Shown here: piece by piece, positions 45,961 to 55,544 of the stretch
Position numbering within the stretch: position 1 is the first letter of the stretch
Layout: the number at the start of each line of letters is the position of its first letter
From: an uncultured Bacteroidia bacterium
Lineage (GTDB): Bacteria; Bacteroidota; Bacteroidia; Bacteroidales; Prolixibacteraceae
DNA: 64,000 nucleotides
Reading direction: 5' to 3'
Assembly: GCA_903850335.1 (NCBI GenBank)
Contig: CAINLJ010000223.1
Coordinates: 21,339 to 85,338 of the forward strand
Notes under the pieces: model-generated
Database searches by the model: none
What the model was told of the DNA's origin: nothing
What the model saw: the letters and a program-made list of their open reading frames with translations, nothing else
Program-made: the position numbers and the translations under genes

Positions 45961-47055
45961 TCATTTTATGTGTTGAAGGAAAAATTCTTCATATTGATCA
46001 CAGATTCTTTCCCAGGAATAAACAGTTGAAATTTTATTCAGATTATTCTCAATATATTCCGGGTAGTTAATTTTTTGTGAATTTTCAATAATCCGGGTTA
46101 ACGTCTTTGAATCTGAAAAAGGAAAGCCATCCTGTCCTACAACAGCCTCATTAAACTCATTTTTATGGTAAGCGATTAAAGCCGAGGCTCCCATAGCTTC
46201 AAGTAACGAGGGATTTGTACCACCTACAGAGTGGCCATGGAAATACAGGTTAGAGAAAAAGCGAAAGTTGTTTAGAATATTTTGGTCATAAATATGACCT
46301 AAGAATAAGATTCGTTTGTTCTTATTATATAATTCGAACATACGAGTTCCGAACTTGGTATGTTTCTGATCTCCAATCAATAACAGTTTACGGTTTGTTT
46401 TGGATTTAGAATAGGCATCCAAAACCATTTCAATATTATTTTCAGGCTCGAAGCGGGAAATCAACAAATCGAATAAGTACGGTCCAAGGTCATATTTTAC
46501 TAAATATTTTTTGTCGGGTTGATTAAATATATAGCTTCCATAAGGTATATAGGTGGATAGAATATTGTATTTATTCTTTAAGTAGGATTGAATTCCAACT
46601 GAATCAGCTATCAATAAATCACTGTGTTTTACCGCAAGCTTTTCGGCATATTTGAGAAACAACCGGACAATAAAAGAATATTTGCTACGGTTCCATTCGA
46701 GACCATCCATATTGGTGATAACTGCTTCACTTTTATGTTGAAGTAGTCGTTGCCAAACTGAGCTGCTAGTGTATCCAAGGAGATAGATCAGATCGAATTT
46801 TTGTTTGGATGCATGAATTATGCAATTGAGGTCATAAATAAACTGACCTGCTGTGCCTATTTTATCCTCAGGGTCGAACTTATGTACAAGGTTTACACCA
46901 TTATAGTTATCCTCTTTATAGGGATGATTGTCTGAGCAATAGACAGTAACTTTATGGCCTTTTTCAACTAATTTCTGAGACAGAACATCCGTAAATTGCT
47001 CAAATCCACCGTAATTATTGGGTATGCCCCGAGAACCAAGGATGGCTATATTCAT
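45961..47055 (-). CDS. glycosyltransferase, DUF1972 plus GT4
   Basis: The 364-residue protein starts NIAILGSRGIPNNYGGFEQFT, the DUF1972 signature of a group of GT-B transferases often annotated as rhamnosyltransferases. The C-terminal half has the donor-binding FHGHSVGGTNPSLLEAMG. It adds one sugar to the lipid-linked repeat. Donor and linkage cannot be read from the sequence. It precedes the phosphoglycosyltransferase by 37 bp. Confidence 0.88.
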   Translation of the reverse strand: MNIAILGSRGIPNNYGGFEQFTDVLSQKLVEKGHKVTVYCSDNHPYKEDNYNGVNLVHKFDPEDKIGTAGQFIYDLNCIIHASKQKFDLIYLLGYTSSSVWQRLLQHKSEAVITNMDGLEWNRSKYSFIVRLFLKYAEKLAVKHSDLLIADSVGIQSYLKNKYNILSTYIPYGSYIFNQPDKKYLVKYDLGPYLFDLLISRFEPENNIEMVLDAYSKSKTNRKLLLIGDQKHTKFGTRMFELYNKNKRILFLGHIYDQNILNNFRFFSNLYFHGHSVGGTNPSLLEAMGASALIAYHKNEFNEAVVGQDGFPFSDSKTLTRIIENSQKINYPEYIENNLNKISTVYSWERICDQYEEFFLQHIK

Positions 47056-47077
47056 TATTTTGTGTTCCGGTGTATTT

Positions 47078-48013
47078 TTAATTTAAAATTCGGTTTTGAA
47101 AGATCCATTCCTTCGTTAAGTTTATTCCATTCTCAAGAGAAGTGAATTCAAAGTCAAATCCTAATAGTTGCCTGATTTTATTAATATTTAGAATAAAATT
47201 TTTCACATCGTAGTTTCGTTCCTCAGAATAGATAACTTCTGTCTTCAAATTCATAGTTTTATTAATTGTCTGAACTATTTCATTGACAGAAGTACCCTTT
47301 CCACTTCCAATATTAAAAATTCCAATTGAATTAAATTCCAGTAATTTGATTGTGATATCAACTAAATCTTTAATGTAGATATAATCTTTTCTTGTCGTCC
47401 CATTACCAAAGATTTGTAACGGTTCATTCCTATAAGCGTTTTGGATGAATGTTGAAATAACGCCTTGGGCGTGCGTGTGACTTTGCCTTGGACCATATGG
47501 ATTAGAGGGTCTGATAATTAGGTAATCCAGGCCATAAAGTTCTTTGTGCAATTGAACATAGGATTCTATTGTAGATTTAATAATACCATAGGAGGAAATA
47601 GGATTTTTCTTGTGATCTTCTTCAATTGGAAGTACTTCGGAATTACCATAAACAGCACCACCCGATGAGAAATGTACAACTTTCTTTATGCCCTGTCTTA
47701 CACATAAATTTAAAATATTTAAAGACGTGATTAAATTATTGTTTACATCCGCGATTAAATCAATATTTGAGGAACTTGGTACTGTCGTTCCAGCCAGATG
47801 AATAACTATATCTATTCCGATCATGGCTTCTAATAAATCGTATATATTGTTTTGATAAGAAATTCTGTAGTCAATTTTAGAATTGGGTTTTCGAAACTTT
47901 TCAAGTGTAATATCGAAAACTCTCACCTTATAGTCTTTTTCTAAAAGTCCATCAATTAAGTGTGATCCAATAAATCCGTTTCCACCAATAATAAGAATTT
48001 TGTTTTGCATCAT
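47078..48013 (-). CDS. NAD-dependent epimerase/dehydratase
   Basis: The 311-residue extended SDR has the NAD motif GGNGFIGSHL, the serine motif HFSSGGAVYG and the catalytic SSYGIIKS. It resembles UDP-glucose/UDP-GlcNAc 4-epimerases or related nucleotide-sugar reductases and supplies a donor for this locus. Two overlapping ATG codons (48013 and 48010) are possible starts. Which sugar it makes is not determinable by eye. Confidence 0.88.
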   Translation of the reverse strand: MMQNKILIIGGNGFIGSHLIDGLLEKDYKVRVFDITLEKFRKPNSKIDYRISYQNNIYDLLEAMIGIDIVIHLAGTTVPSSSNIDLIADVNNNLITSLNILNLCVRQGIKKVVHFSSGGAVYGNSEVLPIEEDHKKNPISSYGIIKSTIESYVQLHKELYGLDYLIIRPSNPYGPRQSHTHAQGVISTFIQNAYRNEPLQIFGNGTTRKDYIYIKDLVDITIKLLEFNSIGIFNIGSGKGTSVNEIVQTINKTMNLKTEVIYSEERNYDVKNFILNINKIRQLLGFDFEFTSLENGINLTKEWIFQNRILN

Positions 48014-48023
48014 TTCATATTCT

Positions 48024-49193
48024 TTAACCTTTCAAGTATTCGCTAACTATTCTATCACAGTAATTTTGGATGGAGAAAATATTCCGGGCTCTTAATTCTC
48101 CCTTCCTTCCATACTCAGCTATCTTATTTTTATTTTTAACAAGGTAAATAATTTTTTCAGCTAATGCGTTTTCATCATTAGGTGGTATAAGTATGCCTGT
48201 TTCTTCATTTATAACTGCTTCAACAGTACCACCGATTTGGGTAGCAATTAAAGGTTTTTTCATCGTCATTGCTGCAATTGTAATAGTGGCATTCGGTTCA
48301 GGAAGTTTTGATGGCAGAACAAATATGTCAGACGCAGCAACCCAATCCTGGAAATTATCCTGAAAGCCCAGAAAGGTTAGATTGTCTGCAACATTTAAAG
48401 AGGTAATCAATTCTTTTAGTTCAATTTCAAAATGCTCCTGACCTTTAAAGCAATCTCCAAGCATAAAAAAGTGTATTCTCTGTCCAGATATTAAATTATT
48501 AGTAACTAATGGTATACTTCTTATAAATATGTCATGTCCTTTCCATGAATTAATTCTTCCAGCCATTCCAACAAGAATTGTATCAGGAGTAATATTTAAA
48601 TCTGCCCTGACTTTCTGCCCATTATTGCTATTCAAATTGTAAACGTTTAGATCTACACCATGATAAAGGACCTCAAATTTGTCAATTCGCCTTTTGTTTC
48701 TTTTAACAAAAAAATCATTAACGGCAACTGATATTGTAAAAACTTTCGTTGAGAATATTCCAACAATTTTGCAAATTAGGTAACTGACTATTTTAGGTTC
48801 TTCTACTAATTCCATCACCTGCCAAATATGTTTTTTTCTGAAAATCCAGCTAATAAAACCACCCATCCAAATTGCAGAAGTATTTGTATGAAGAATGTCT
48901 ATTTTTTCTTTTCTTATAAGTCTTGAGATCGCGAAAAAGAAACTTATGTTAAGTAGAATATAGACTATTATTCCTCTGAATGTTAATACACTACGCCTTA
49001 AAACCGGGATATCATAAATTCGGTAATTGATAGAGTGTTTATCAAATTCTTCACATAATCTACCTTTATAGGGTAATATTACTATTGGATCAAATTTTGT
49101 TTTGTCTAATCCTTTTATCAGACATAATAGAACATAATCACTTCCGTATAAATCTGCACTTGCATGAAAATACAGTATTTTCTTTTTCTCCAT
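48024..49193 (-). CDS. GT4 glycosyltransferase
   Basis: The 389-residue GT-B protein opens KKILYFHASADLYGSDYVLL and has VGMAGRINSWKGHDIFIRS, followed by EPNATITIAAMTMKKPLIA and GGTVEAVINEETGILIPP, the usual GT4 donor-site region. It is a retaining glycosyltransferase of the repeat-unit assembly. Ten bases separate it from the epimerase gene. Confidence 0.9.
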   Translation of the reverse strand: MEKKKILYFHASADLYGSDYVLLCLIKGLDKTKFDPIVILPYKGRLCEEFDKHSINYRIYDIPVLRRSVLTFRGIIVYILLNISFFFAISRLIRKEKIDILHTNTSAIWMGGFISWIFRKKHIWQVMELVEEPKIVSYLICKIVGIFSTKVFTISVAVNDFFVKRNKRRIDKFEVLYHGVDLNVYNLNSNNGQKVRADLNITPDTILVGMAGRINSWKGHDIFIRSIPLVTNNLISGQRIHFFMLGDCFKGQEHFEIELKELITSLNVADNLTFLGFQDNFQDWVAASDIFVLPSKLPEPNATITIAAMTMKKPLIATQIGGTVEAVINEETGILIPPNDENALAEKIIYLVKNKNKIAEYGRKGELRARNIFSIQNYCDRIVSEYLKG

Positions 49194-49200
49194 TCCTTTG

Positions 49201-50259
49201 TTAAATTGTTAAAATAATTCGTTCGAGAAAGGCATTAAAGGAATAGTATGTAAAATAGCAATTTTTGGAAGATTGTGCCATCGCTTGTATTTCCTTTTTT
49301 TCAATATTTTCATATATATAACAGATCTTTTTCGCTAAGTCTGACTTATTTTCGGATTTATAAAAAAAAACAGTGTTTTCATCTACATAGTCCCGAATTG
49401 AGGAAATATCTGTAGTTAAGATTATTTTTCCTAAACTCATGGCTTCAAGGAGAGCCATATGACCTGCGGAAATATCTGTTTCTATCAGTGGTAATATAAA
49501 ATATAATGAATTGTCAATGAAACTTCCAAATTTATTCAATCTAATATCATATCTCATGGTAATGTTAACCGGGGTTATGGATATGCCTGAAACTGATTCA
49601 GGTCTGGTTGCAATCAAACAAAACAGATCTGGATGATTAATTTTAACTTCTTCCATTGCTTGACATAGAGTATTAAAATCCCTGTTACTTCTACCACCAC
49701 TCGATATATAAGGCATATTATGAGCAAAGCTATCCGTTATTAAATAATCAAAATCTCTTCCATATTTAATATATAACATTTTGTCTGAAAGATTGGGGAA
49801 TATTCCTGTATAATATGACACTTCTTTGGAGGAGTAAACTATTATTCGATTAACATTTGCATATGAAAAATTAACAAACCATTTGCGAAATTTGTAATAG
49901 TAAAGGTTGGATTTATTTTCAAATAGAAAACCAGAAATAGTAATATTTTCTTTTCGATTAATTAATCGGGTTAAAAAAGTGTAAAAAATCGCAACAATCG
50001 GGTTTATAAATATTTTTTTCCTGGCTGATCTATGTTTTATTAGTATCCTAAACGCACTCGCCAGGGATATTGACCAATAGGAAATACGTGTTACTAAACC
50101 GCCAATAACCTTTTGTTTATGAAAGAATTTAATAAAAGAATTTTCATATTGAGTGTAATAAAACGTTGGTATAAAATAGTCCCTAACGATTTTTTTAAGC
50201 TCGACTTCTTTACGTTTGTATTCGAAGGAATCGAGTACGATTAAAATACTTTCATTCAT
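49201..50259 (-). CDS. putative glycosyltransferase (divergent GT-B)
   Basis: The 352-residue product is poorly conserved. A possible GT-B donor site is LIETDISAGHMALLEAMSLGKIILTTD, followed by VDENTVFFY. The N-terminal half (RIIVYSSKEVSYY, FPNLSDKMLYIKYGRD) also fits a GT-B fold. Base composition is very AT-rich. It lies between a GT4 and a GT2 gene in the same tight run, so a glycosyltransferase is the best call. Confidence 0.65.
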   Translation of the reverse strand: MNESILIVLDSFEYKRKEVELKKIVRDYFIPTFYYTQYENSFIKFFHKQKVIGGLVTRISYWSISLASAFRILIKHRSARKKIFINPIVAIFYTFLTRLINRKENITISGFLFENKSNLYYYKFRKWFVNFSYANVNRIIVYSSKEVSYYTGIFPNLSDKMLYIKYGRDFDYLITDSFAHNMPYISSGGRSNRDFNTLCQAMEEVKINHPDLFCLIATRPESVSGISITPVNITMRYDIRLNKFGSFIDNSLYFILPLIETDISAGHMALLEAMSLGKIILTTDISSIRDYVDENTVFFYKSENKSDLAKKICYIYENIEKKEIQAMAQSSKNCYFTYYSFNAFLERIILTI

Positions 50260-50270
50260 AATGAATTAGA

Positions 50271-51035
50271 TTATTTTAAATGGACATTTAATCCAATAAT
50301 TCTGAAAGCTTTCTTTAAATAAAATTTCATACCTATAAAAATATCATTTAACAAAAAGAAAAATTTATAAAAAGGATAATGGTGAACAACCGCCCTGTAG
50401 TGTTCCTTTATTGCTAAAATAGAATCACTTATTCCCCCTTCGCTTACAAGGACTGTAACTGAATTTATGAAATCTGTACTCAATGTTGAGTTAGCTCTCA
50501 ATAGAAATTCATAATCACCTGCTATTTTATAAGTAACATCGTAATCCCCATATCGGGTAAAAAGAGTTTTATTGTGCAATGCACCAGGATGTGAAATCAT
50601 CATACTTTTGAGACATTGAGGCCAGATCCATTTACCACCAACTTCCCTTATAACTTTTCCACTTCGATTGACCATCATTCTTTTGCTTGATATTAGATCA
50701 GGTTCTTTGCCTATTGATATTTGATCTATATGTCTTTTGTAAATGTCCAAAGTATTGTACATTAATACATCATCGGCACCTAAAAACATGATCCAATCTC
50801 CTTTTGAGACTTTTATACCTTTATTCCAGGCATCATAAATTCCCTTGTCAGTTTCACTTAATAAAAAGTCAATATTTTGGGTATATTTCTTAAGAAATTC
50901 AAGTGTATTATCTTTTGAATTTCCATCAATAATTATTATTTCTATATCGTCATATTTTTGATTTATTATACTTTCAATTAATCTATCAATACATGATTCC
51001 GCATTGAGTGTGGCTATAATAATAGAAATTAACAT
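50271..51035 (-). CDS. GT2 glycosyltransferase
   Basis: The 254-residue GT-A protein has SIIIATLNAESCIDRLIESI, the IIIIDGNSKDNT nucleotide-binding stretch, ETDKGIYDAWNKGI and the acidic metal motif in FLGADD. It belongs to the WcaA-like GT2 group of inverting transferases. Its short length is normal for this group. Confidence 0.9.
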   Translation of the reverse strand: MLISIIIATLNAESCIDRLIESIINQKYDDIEIIIIDGNSKDNTLEFLKKYTQNIDFLLSETDKGIYDAWNKGIKVSKGDWIMFLGADDVLMYNTLDIYKRHIDQISIGKEPDLISSKRMMVNRSGKVIREVGGKWIWPQCLKSMMISHPGALHNKTLFTRYGDYDVTYKIAGDYEFLLRANSTLSTDFINSVTVLVSEGGISDSILAIKEHYRAVVHHYPFYKFFFLLNDIFIGMKFYLKKAFRIIGLNVHLK

Positions 51036-51076
51036 GGATTATATTCTCAGTTTTTGAAATTCTGTAATGTGGATCT

Positions 51077-52129
51077 TTAACCTTTGTTGGTCTTAATTGG
51101 TTTAGAAAAATCAATTATTGAATCATATTTATCAACCTGACCCATTCTTACTTTTAGTTGAATTAAAAATCTCTGAATTTTATTATCAGTGGTCTTAGTT
51201 TTATTTTCAAACCATAAAAATGCTTTTAGCGATCTGATATCCTTATGTTTATCTGCTGTTGTATCTGCCCTGCCACGTTCAATTTTCCTCGCAAATTCAA
51301 TATAGGATTTACTCCAGTAATGGTTTAATTGAATTGTGAAGTTGTTTGAATTTCTATGATATCCAATCCGATTTGAATGGTACCTAATGAATTTTTTGAA
51401 TTCATTGACCGGAGGTATTGGAATATTAATTCCCCAAAATGTAATTTTGGCAGAGAAAGTGTGAAGATCTTTATTCTGAAATCGATAAATATAGAAATTT
51501 GTATTAAAGATAGTTTTGCCAAGGTCATAATATTTTTCCCAGGAGGCCGTATATTGCTCAATAATTAATCTCTTTGGATCATGTTCAATGAGACCATTAG
51601 TTCCAAAAATTTTCCAATAAATTATTAGTGCATGAAATCCTTCAAAATCCTTGAGCCACTCACTTAGTGATGTTTTATTTATTGGGCAAATAAATTCATC
51701 AAGATCAATAAAAGCTATCCATTGTGTTTCATCTCTGAAGTTAGTAAAACAATGTTCGTATGCCTGAAGCTGGCTAGGTGGTACAACTTGCCATTCAATA
51801 AGGTCAATAATTCCATCCTTTATGTAAGGTTCCAGAACCTGTTCATAATTGTCAGTCGAAAAATTGTTATAAAGATAGAAATGGTCAACACCAACTAATA
51901 GGTGATATTCAATCCACTCTTTTAAGGATAAGGTTTCATTTTTAAAAATAGCACAAACGGAGATGTTATATATTCTTGATTTTTTTGATTGAGGAAACGA
52001 CTTAATTCTTGCAAGAATTAGTAATACCCAATAAAAGATGTCTAAAAAGACCAGTAAGAATTTAATTACAAGTCTAACCACCCTTGGTAATTCTTTGTCA
52101 AAAATAAATGTCTTATTCTCATTTTCCAT
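51077..52129 (-). CDS. GT92-like glycosyltransferase (DUF23/Glyco_tranf_2_4 type)
   Basis: The 350-residue protein has an N-terminal hydrophobic segment and then the GT92-like opening ISVCAIFKNETLSLKEWIEYHLLVG. The motifs VDHFYLYNNFSTDNY and the metal site FIDLDEFICP follow. GT92 was defined from animal galactosyltransferases; bacterial relatives occur in capsule loci. It would add one hexose to the repeat unit. Confidence 0.85.
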   Translation of the reverse strand: MENENKTFIFDKELPRVVRLVIKFLLVFLDIFYWVLLILARIKSFPQSKKSRIYNISVCAIFKNETLSLKEWIEYHLLVGVDHFYLYNNFSTDNYEQVLEPYIKDGIIDLIEWQVVPPSQLQAYEHCFTNFRDETQWIAFIDLDEFICPINKTSLSEWLKDFEGFHALIIYWKIFGTNGLIEHDPKRLIIEQYTASWEKYYDLGKTIFNTNFYIYRFQNKDLHTFSAKITFWGINIPIPPVNEFKKFIRYHSNRIGYHRNSNNFTIQLNHYWSKSYIEFARKIERGRADTTADKHKDIRSLKAFLWFENKTKTTDNKIQRFLIQLKVRMGQVDKYDSIIDFSKPIKTNKG

Positions 52130-52142
52130 ACTACCTGAGGGT

Positions 52143-53408
52143 CTATAATTTTACATCTTTAATAATTCTTTCATAAGTCCTAATTAGTTCATCAACAACA
52201 CTTTTTTGGGAATGTCTTTTAATCGCTCTTTGATGGGCTGCTTCTGCCATCCTTAGTGCTTTACCAAAATTTTTTTGAAGGTCAATGATTGTTCCTGCCA
52301 TTGAATAAGGATCACCATCCTGAACCAAAATTCCTTCTTTTCGGTTTTCCAACAGAGATTCCGTACCACCTGCAAAAGTTGCCATAACAGGCATACCCAG
52401 TAACATTGCTTCACATAAACTATTCGGACTATTTTCGATATGGCTTACCTGACAGTAAATGTCTGACAGTTTTAAAATATCGACTATTTCATTTTCATTC
52501 TTGTTACCTAAAAAAGTAATATTTAAATATTCATACTTCTCTCTTGTCACATTTTTAACCAATCTGGCAAAATACGATGATTCATCAGGGCCAATAATTG
52601 TCCATTTGAAATCATTAAAACTAAATGATTTCAGGATTCTTGAAGTTTTTACAATTGACTCCAAACCTTTATATATACCTCCACTAATGATTGTTACCAA
52701 TTCAAGCGGATTGGAAAATTGTAACTTTTCCCATCTGTTTTGGTAAAATGCAGGTCTAAGGATTTCTTCCGAAGTATGATATCTGCTTGAAGGAGCAAAC
52801 AACCTTGTGATTCTTCTATCCCAATCTGTTCTGCCTAAAATATTTTTTGTTTGAGATAGTATTTTCTTTTCGCGTATCGAACACTTAACCATATATTTTT
52901 TCCAGTAGCCAGCTGATTTAAATAGCAATTTCGGGATAATTCCTTCATTTATGGAAGCCTCTGAGGATGAAATTCCGGAATAATACTTCTCAATTATTGG
53001 AGCTTGTATCCCCTGAATAGAAATACATACCGGTATATTTGTGACAGATTGAATTAATCCGAAATTATCCTCGGTCCCATGTACGTGAATAATATCAGGT
53101 CTAATTTTTTGGATTATATTCAATAGCCTTGGTATCTCCTTGTTGTCATCATGAATATTGTCCAATAATCTATTTATCATCCTGTTAAATTTTGATTTTC
53201 CTCCGGTTCTTAATACAGGATAATAAGTCGTTCTGTTCAATTGAAATGGTTCCAACGGAACATTCCAGTAAAAACCTACTGACAATTCAATCAGTTCTGA
53301 TTTGACCAGCTCTTCTTCAAGCGATTTTAACCAACCGCTTAGATTCATATCCGGAGCTAACTTGTCAGTGGCTCCACATGGTGTAATGGCAAACCATAAA
53401 ACCTTCAT
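52143..53408 (-). CDS. GT4 glycosyltransferase
   Basis: The 421-residue GT-B protein has a degenerate N-terminal domain with DIIHVHGTEDNFGL and a C-terminal GT4 donor site ENSPNSLCEAMLLGMPVMA (E-x7-E) followed by GGTESLLENRKEGILV. It overlaps the polymerase gene by 4 bp, implying coupled translation. Confidence 0.9.
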   Translation of the reverse strand: MKVLWFAITPCGATDKLAPDMNLSGWLKSLEEELVKSELIELSVGFYWNVPLEPFQLNRTTYYPVLRTGGKSKFNRMINRLLDNIHDDNKEIPRLLNIIQKIRPDIIHVHGTEDNFGLIQSVTNIPVCISIQGIQAPIIEKYYSGISSSEASINEGIIPKLLFKSAGYWKKYMVKCSIREKKILSQTKNILGRTDWDRRITRLFAPSSRYHTSEEILRPAFYQNRWEKLQFSNPLELVTIISGGIYKGLESIVKTSRILKSFSFNDFKWTIIGPDESSYFARLVKNVTREKYEYLNITFLGNKNENEIVDILKLSDIYCQVSHIENSPNSLCEAMLLGMPVMATFAGGTESLLENRKEGILVQDGDPYSMAGTIIDLQKNFGKALRMAEAAHQRAIKRHSQKSVVDELIRTYERIIKDVKL

Positions 53409-54655
53409 TCAATTACATTTTTGGCAAATATTGCTAATTTGATTTCATCATCTGACTTTTCTCTCCATTCGCGGGAATTGCAGTAAAGAATAAAAATCCA
53501 GACAATTAAATATTCAAGGCTAAACGAAGGCAGTCCATAAGGATAAAGGTATATTATATGGTATAGCAGGTAAAATGACATCGCCTTACACAAAACATTA
53601 TTCGACCTAAAGAAACCTAATATGGCTGAATAGGTCAGAAAGAATAAAAAGAAAAATAGATTTATCACACCACCGCTCAAAATTAGTTGAAGATATCCGG
53701 TTTCTATTACATTTCGGTTTTGCATTTCAATATAAGGACTATGGTAAGTGCCATTTATTCCTCGTCCAATTAACCAATCCCATGGTTTATCTTTGAAACT
53801 ATCGAAAAAATATTTCTCGATTCCTGCCCTTGAATTTGTTCCTTCCTCCATTCTACTGAGAAAAAGCGAGAAAGCGGAATCCGAATACACATAGAAAATT
53901 GTCCCTGCCGCACTTATTGCTAGCAATATTAATAGAATTTTAAGAATTTTAGATCCTCTTTTTACCTGAAAGATATATAGGTATATAGAAAAAAAGATTA
54001 ATATTATAATCATAATTACTGCACCACGTCTCCCGGCAATTAATGGTATTAAAATGCTCAAAAAAATGCATAAAAAAGCAAGAATTTTATAGGATGATTT
54101 AATAATGAAAAAAAACAAAATAAGACATGACCCCGACAATAAAAAGGTCAAAGGGAAACTTATAAGAACAAGGTGCATCTGGTATTTATCAAAGTCCCAA
54201 ATGGGAGGAATTGAAAAAATAGTGTGATAGTTAATAAGAACTAGAACAATGCCTATCAAACCATAAAAAATACTGAATTTCAGAATGCTTTTTAATGACA
54301 AATTGGGTAATCCAAGGAATGTTATAAAAGGAATTAAATAAGATAATCCTAAATACGAACTTATTGGAGAGAATCCACTTCTTAAAGGTATCAAAGATGA
54401 AAATATTAAAGGTCTTAATAATATAATAAGAATCCAAATTATATATAGTTGGAAAAGTAATCTGATTAATCCTTTAAAAGGTATTGTATGGGGTCTAATT
54501 TGGATTATGCCCGCGATGAGAGTAATAATAATTGAAAATCCACATATCGTATATCCTAATGGCTTCGAAGAAAAAAAAATAAATTCGCCAATTGAATGAA
54601 TAAGTAATCCAATTATGATTACTTCGATGGGGTATATTTTAATTTTTAATTCCAC
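53405..54655 (-). CDS. O-antigen polymerase/ligase-like membrane protein (Wzy)
   Basis: The 416-residue protein has about 11 hydrophobic segments and a periplasmic loop with GRGINGTYHSPYIEMQNRN, ETGYLQLILSGG, typical of Wzy-type polymerases. It would link repeat units in the periplasm. The start appears to be GTG at 54655, as I find no suitable ATG. It overlaps the following GT4 gene by 4 bp. Confidence 0.82.
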   Translation of the reverse strand: MELKIKIYPIEVIIIGLLIHSIGEFIFFSSKPLGYTICGFSIIITLIAGIIQIRPHTIPFKGLIRLLFQLYIIWILIILLRPLIFSSLIPLRSGFSPISSYLGLSYLIPFITFLGLPNLSLKSILKFSIFYGLIGIVLVLINYHTIFSIPPIWDFDKYQMHLVLISFPLTFLLSGSCLILFFFIIKSSYKILAFLCIFLSILIPLIAGRRGAVIMIIILIFFSIYLYIFQVKRGSKILKILLILLAISAAGTIFYVYSDSAFSLFLSRMEEGTNSRAGIEKYFFDSFKDKPWDWLIGRGINGTYHSPYIEMQNRNVIETGYLQLILSGGVINLFFFLFFLTYSAILGFFRSNNVLCKAMSFYLLYHIIYLYPYGLPSFSLEYLIVWIFILYCNSREWREKSDDEIKLAIFAKNVIE

Positions 54656-54742
54656 TAATTTTAATTCATATTTAAAGACGGAAAATAGTTGAGGAAATAA
54701 TCTTTTATTGGAAAATTATTAGTTATTCCATGCGTTTAAAGT

Positions 54743-55471
54743 TTATTCAATTTTAACCCCAAAAATCAATATATACGGAGAAAAGAACTTACTCATTTTT
54801 ATTGGTAAAAGAGAGATAAATTTATTCAACAGGTTACAAATAAGATAGCGTAGAATTTTATTAATCTTAGCACCTTCCTCCAACCAAATTGCTGGAGATC
54901 CAAAGAATTCAACTTTAATATTTACCAATTTAAGGTCTTTCAGTATTAAATCTAATTTTTCAATGTTCATACAATCAATATTGTGTTTACTGTAATTTTC
55001 AAAGTCGAACTTCTTTTGAATTAAGCCATTTAATCCAGTAAAATTTGGGATTGTCAAAAAAATAATTCCTTTTTGCTCTAAACAATCTATATGCTTCTTT
55101 ATTAATTCATGTGAATTTATAAAATGTTCAATAAAGCCAAATGAGCATACAATTTGGTATTTATCTTTAATTTCTGTAGTTAGAAAATCACCCTTTATAT
55201 ATTTGATTGATCCCGATTCAAGATTATTAATATTTTCAATTTCAGATATTTTTTCTGGGTTAATATAAAAATCTAATATTGTTATGTCACAATTTAATAC
55301 TCTCTTAAGATAAGCTGCATACTGGCCTGGAAAACCTCCAATTTCAATTAGTCTGGAGTTAGATGGCAATAAGTAAAGCAGATCACTGAAAAACATTTTT
55401 TTACTTTTCTCAAATTTTCTATTTCTCCAGTAAGATTCCCAAAAAATACTATTTGTTAATATTTTTGTCAT
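54743..55471 (-). CDS. SAM-dependent methyltransferase
   Basis: The 242-residue class I methyltransferase has motif I LIEIGGFPGQYAAYL, an acidic residue at the end of strand 2 (ITILDFY) and CSFGFIEHF around motif IV. The ATG at 55471 is preferred; a TTG just upstream is in frame. It could methylate a sugar of the polysaccharide or its precursor. It sits between polymerase and flippase with larger gaps (87 and 73 bp). Confidence 0.82.
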   Translation of the reverse strand: MTKILTNSIFWESYWRNRKFEKSKKMFFSDLLYLLPSNSRLIEIGGFPGQYAAYLKRVLNCDITILDFYINPEKISEIENINNLESGSIKYIKGDFLTTEIKDKYQIVCSFGFIEHFINSHELIKKHIDCLEQKGIIFLTIPNFTGLNGLIQKKFDFENYSKHNIDCMNIEKLDLILKDLKLVNIKVEFFGSPAIWLEEGAKINKILRYLICNLLNKFISLLPIKMSKFFSPYILIFGVKIE

Positions 55472-55544
55472 CAAAAGTTTAATGTGTTTAAGTTAAGATA
55501 CAACTAAATGGTTTGAACTTTAGTCTATTAAATCCGTTGAATGA

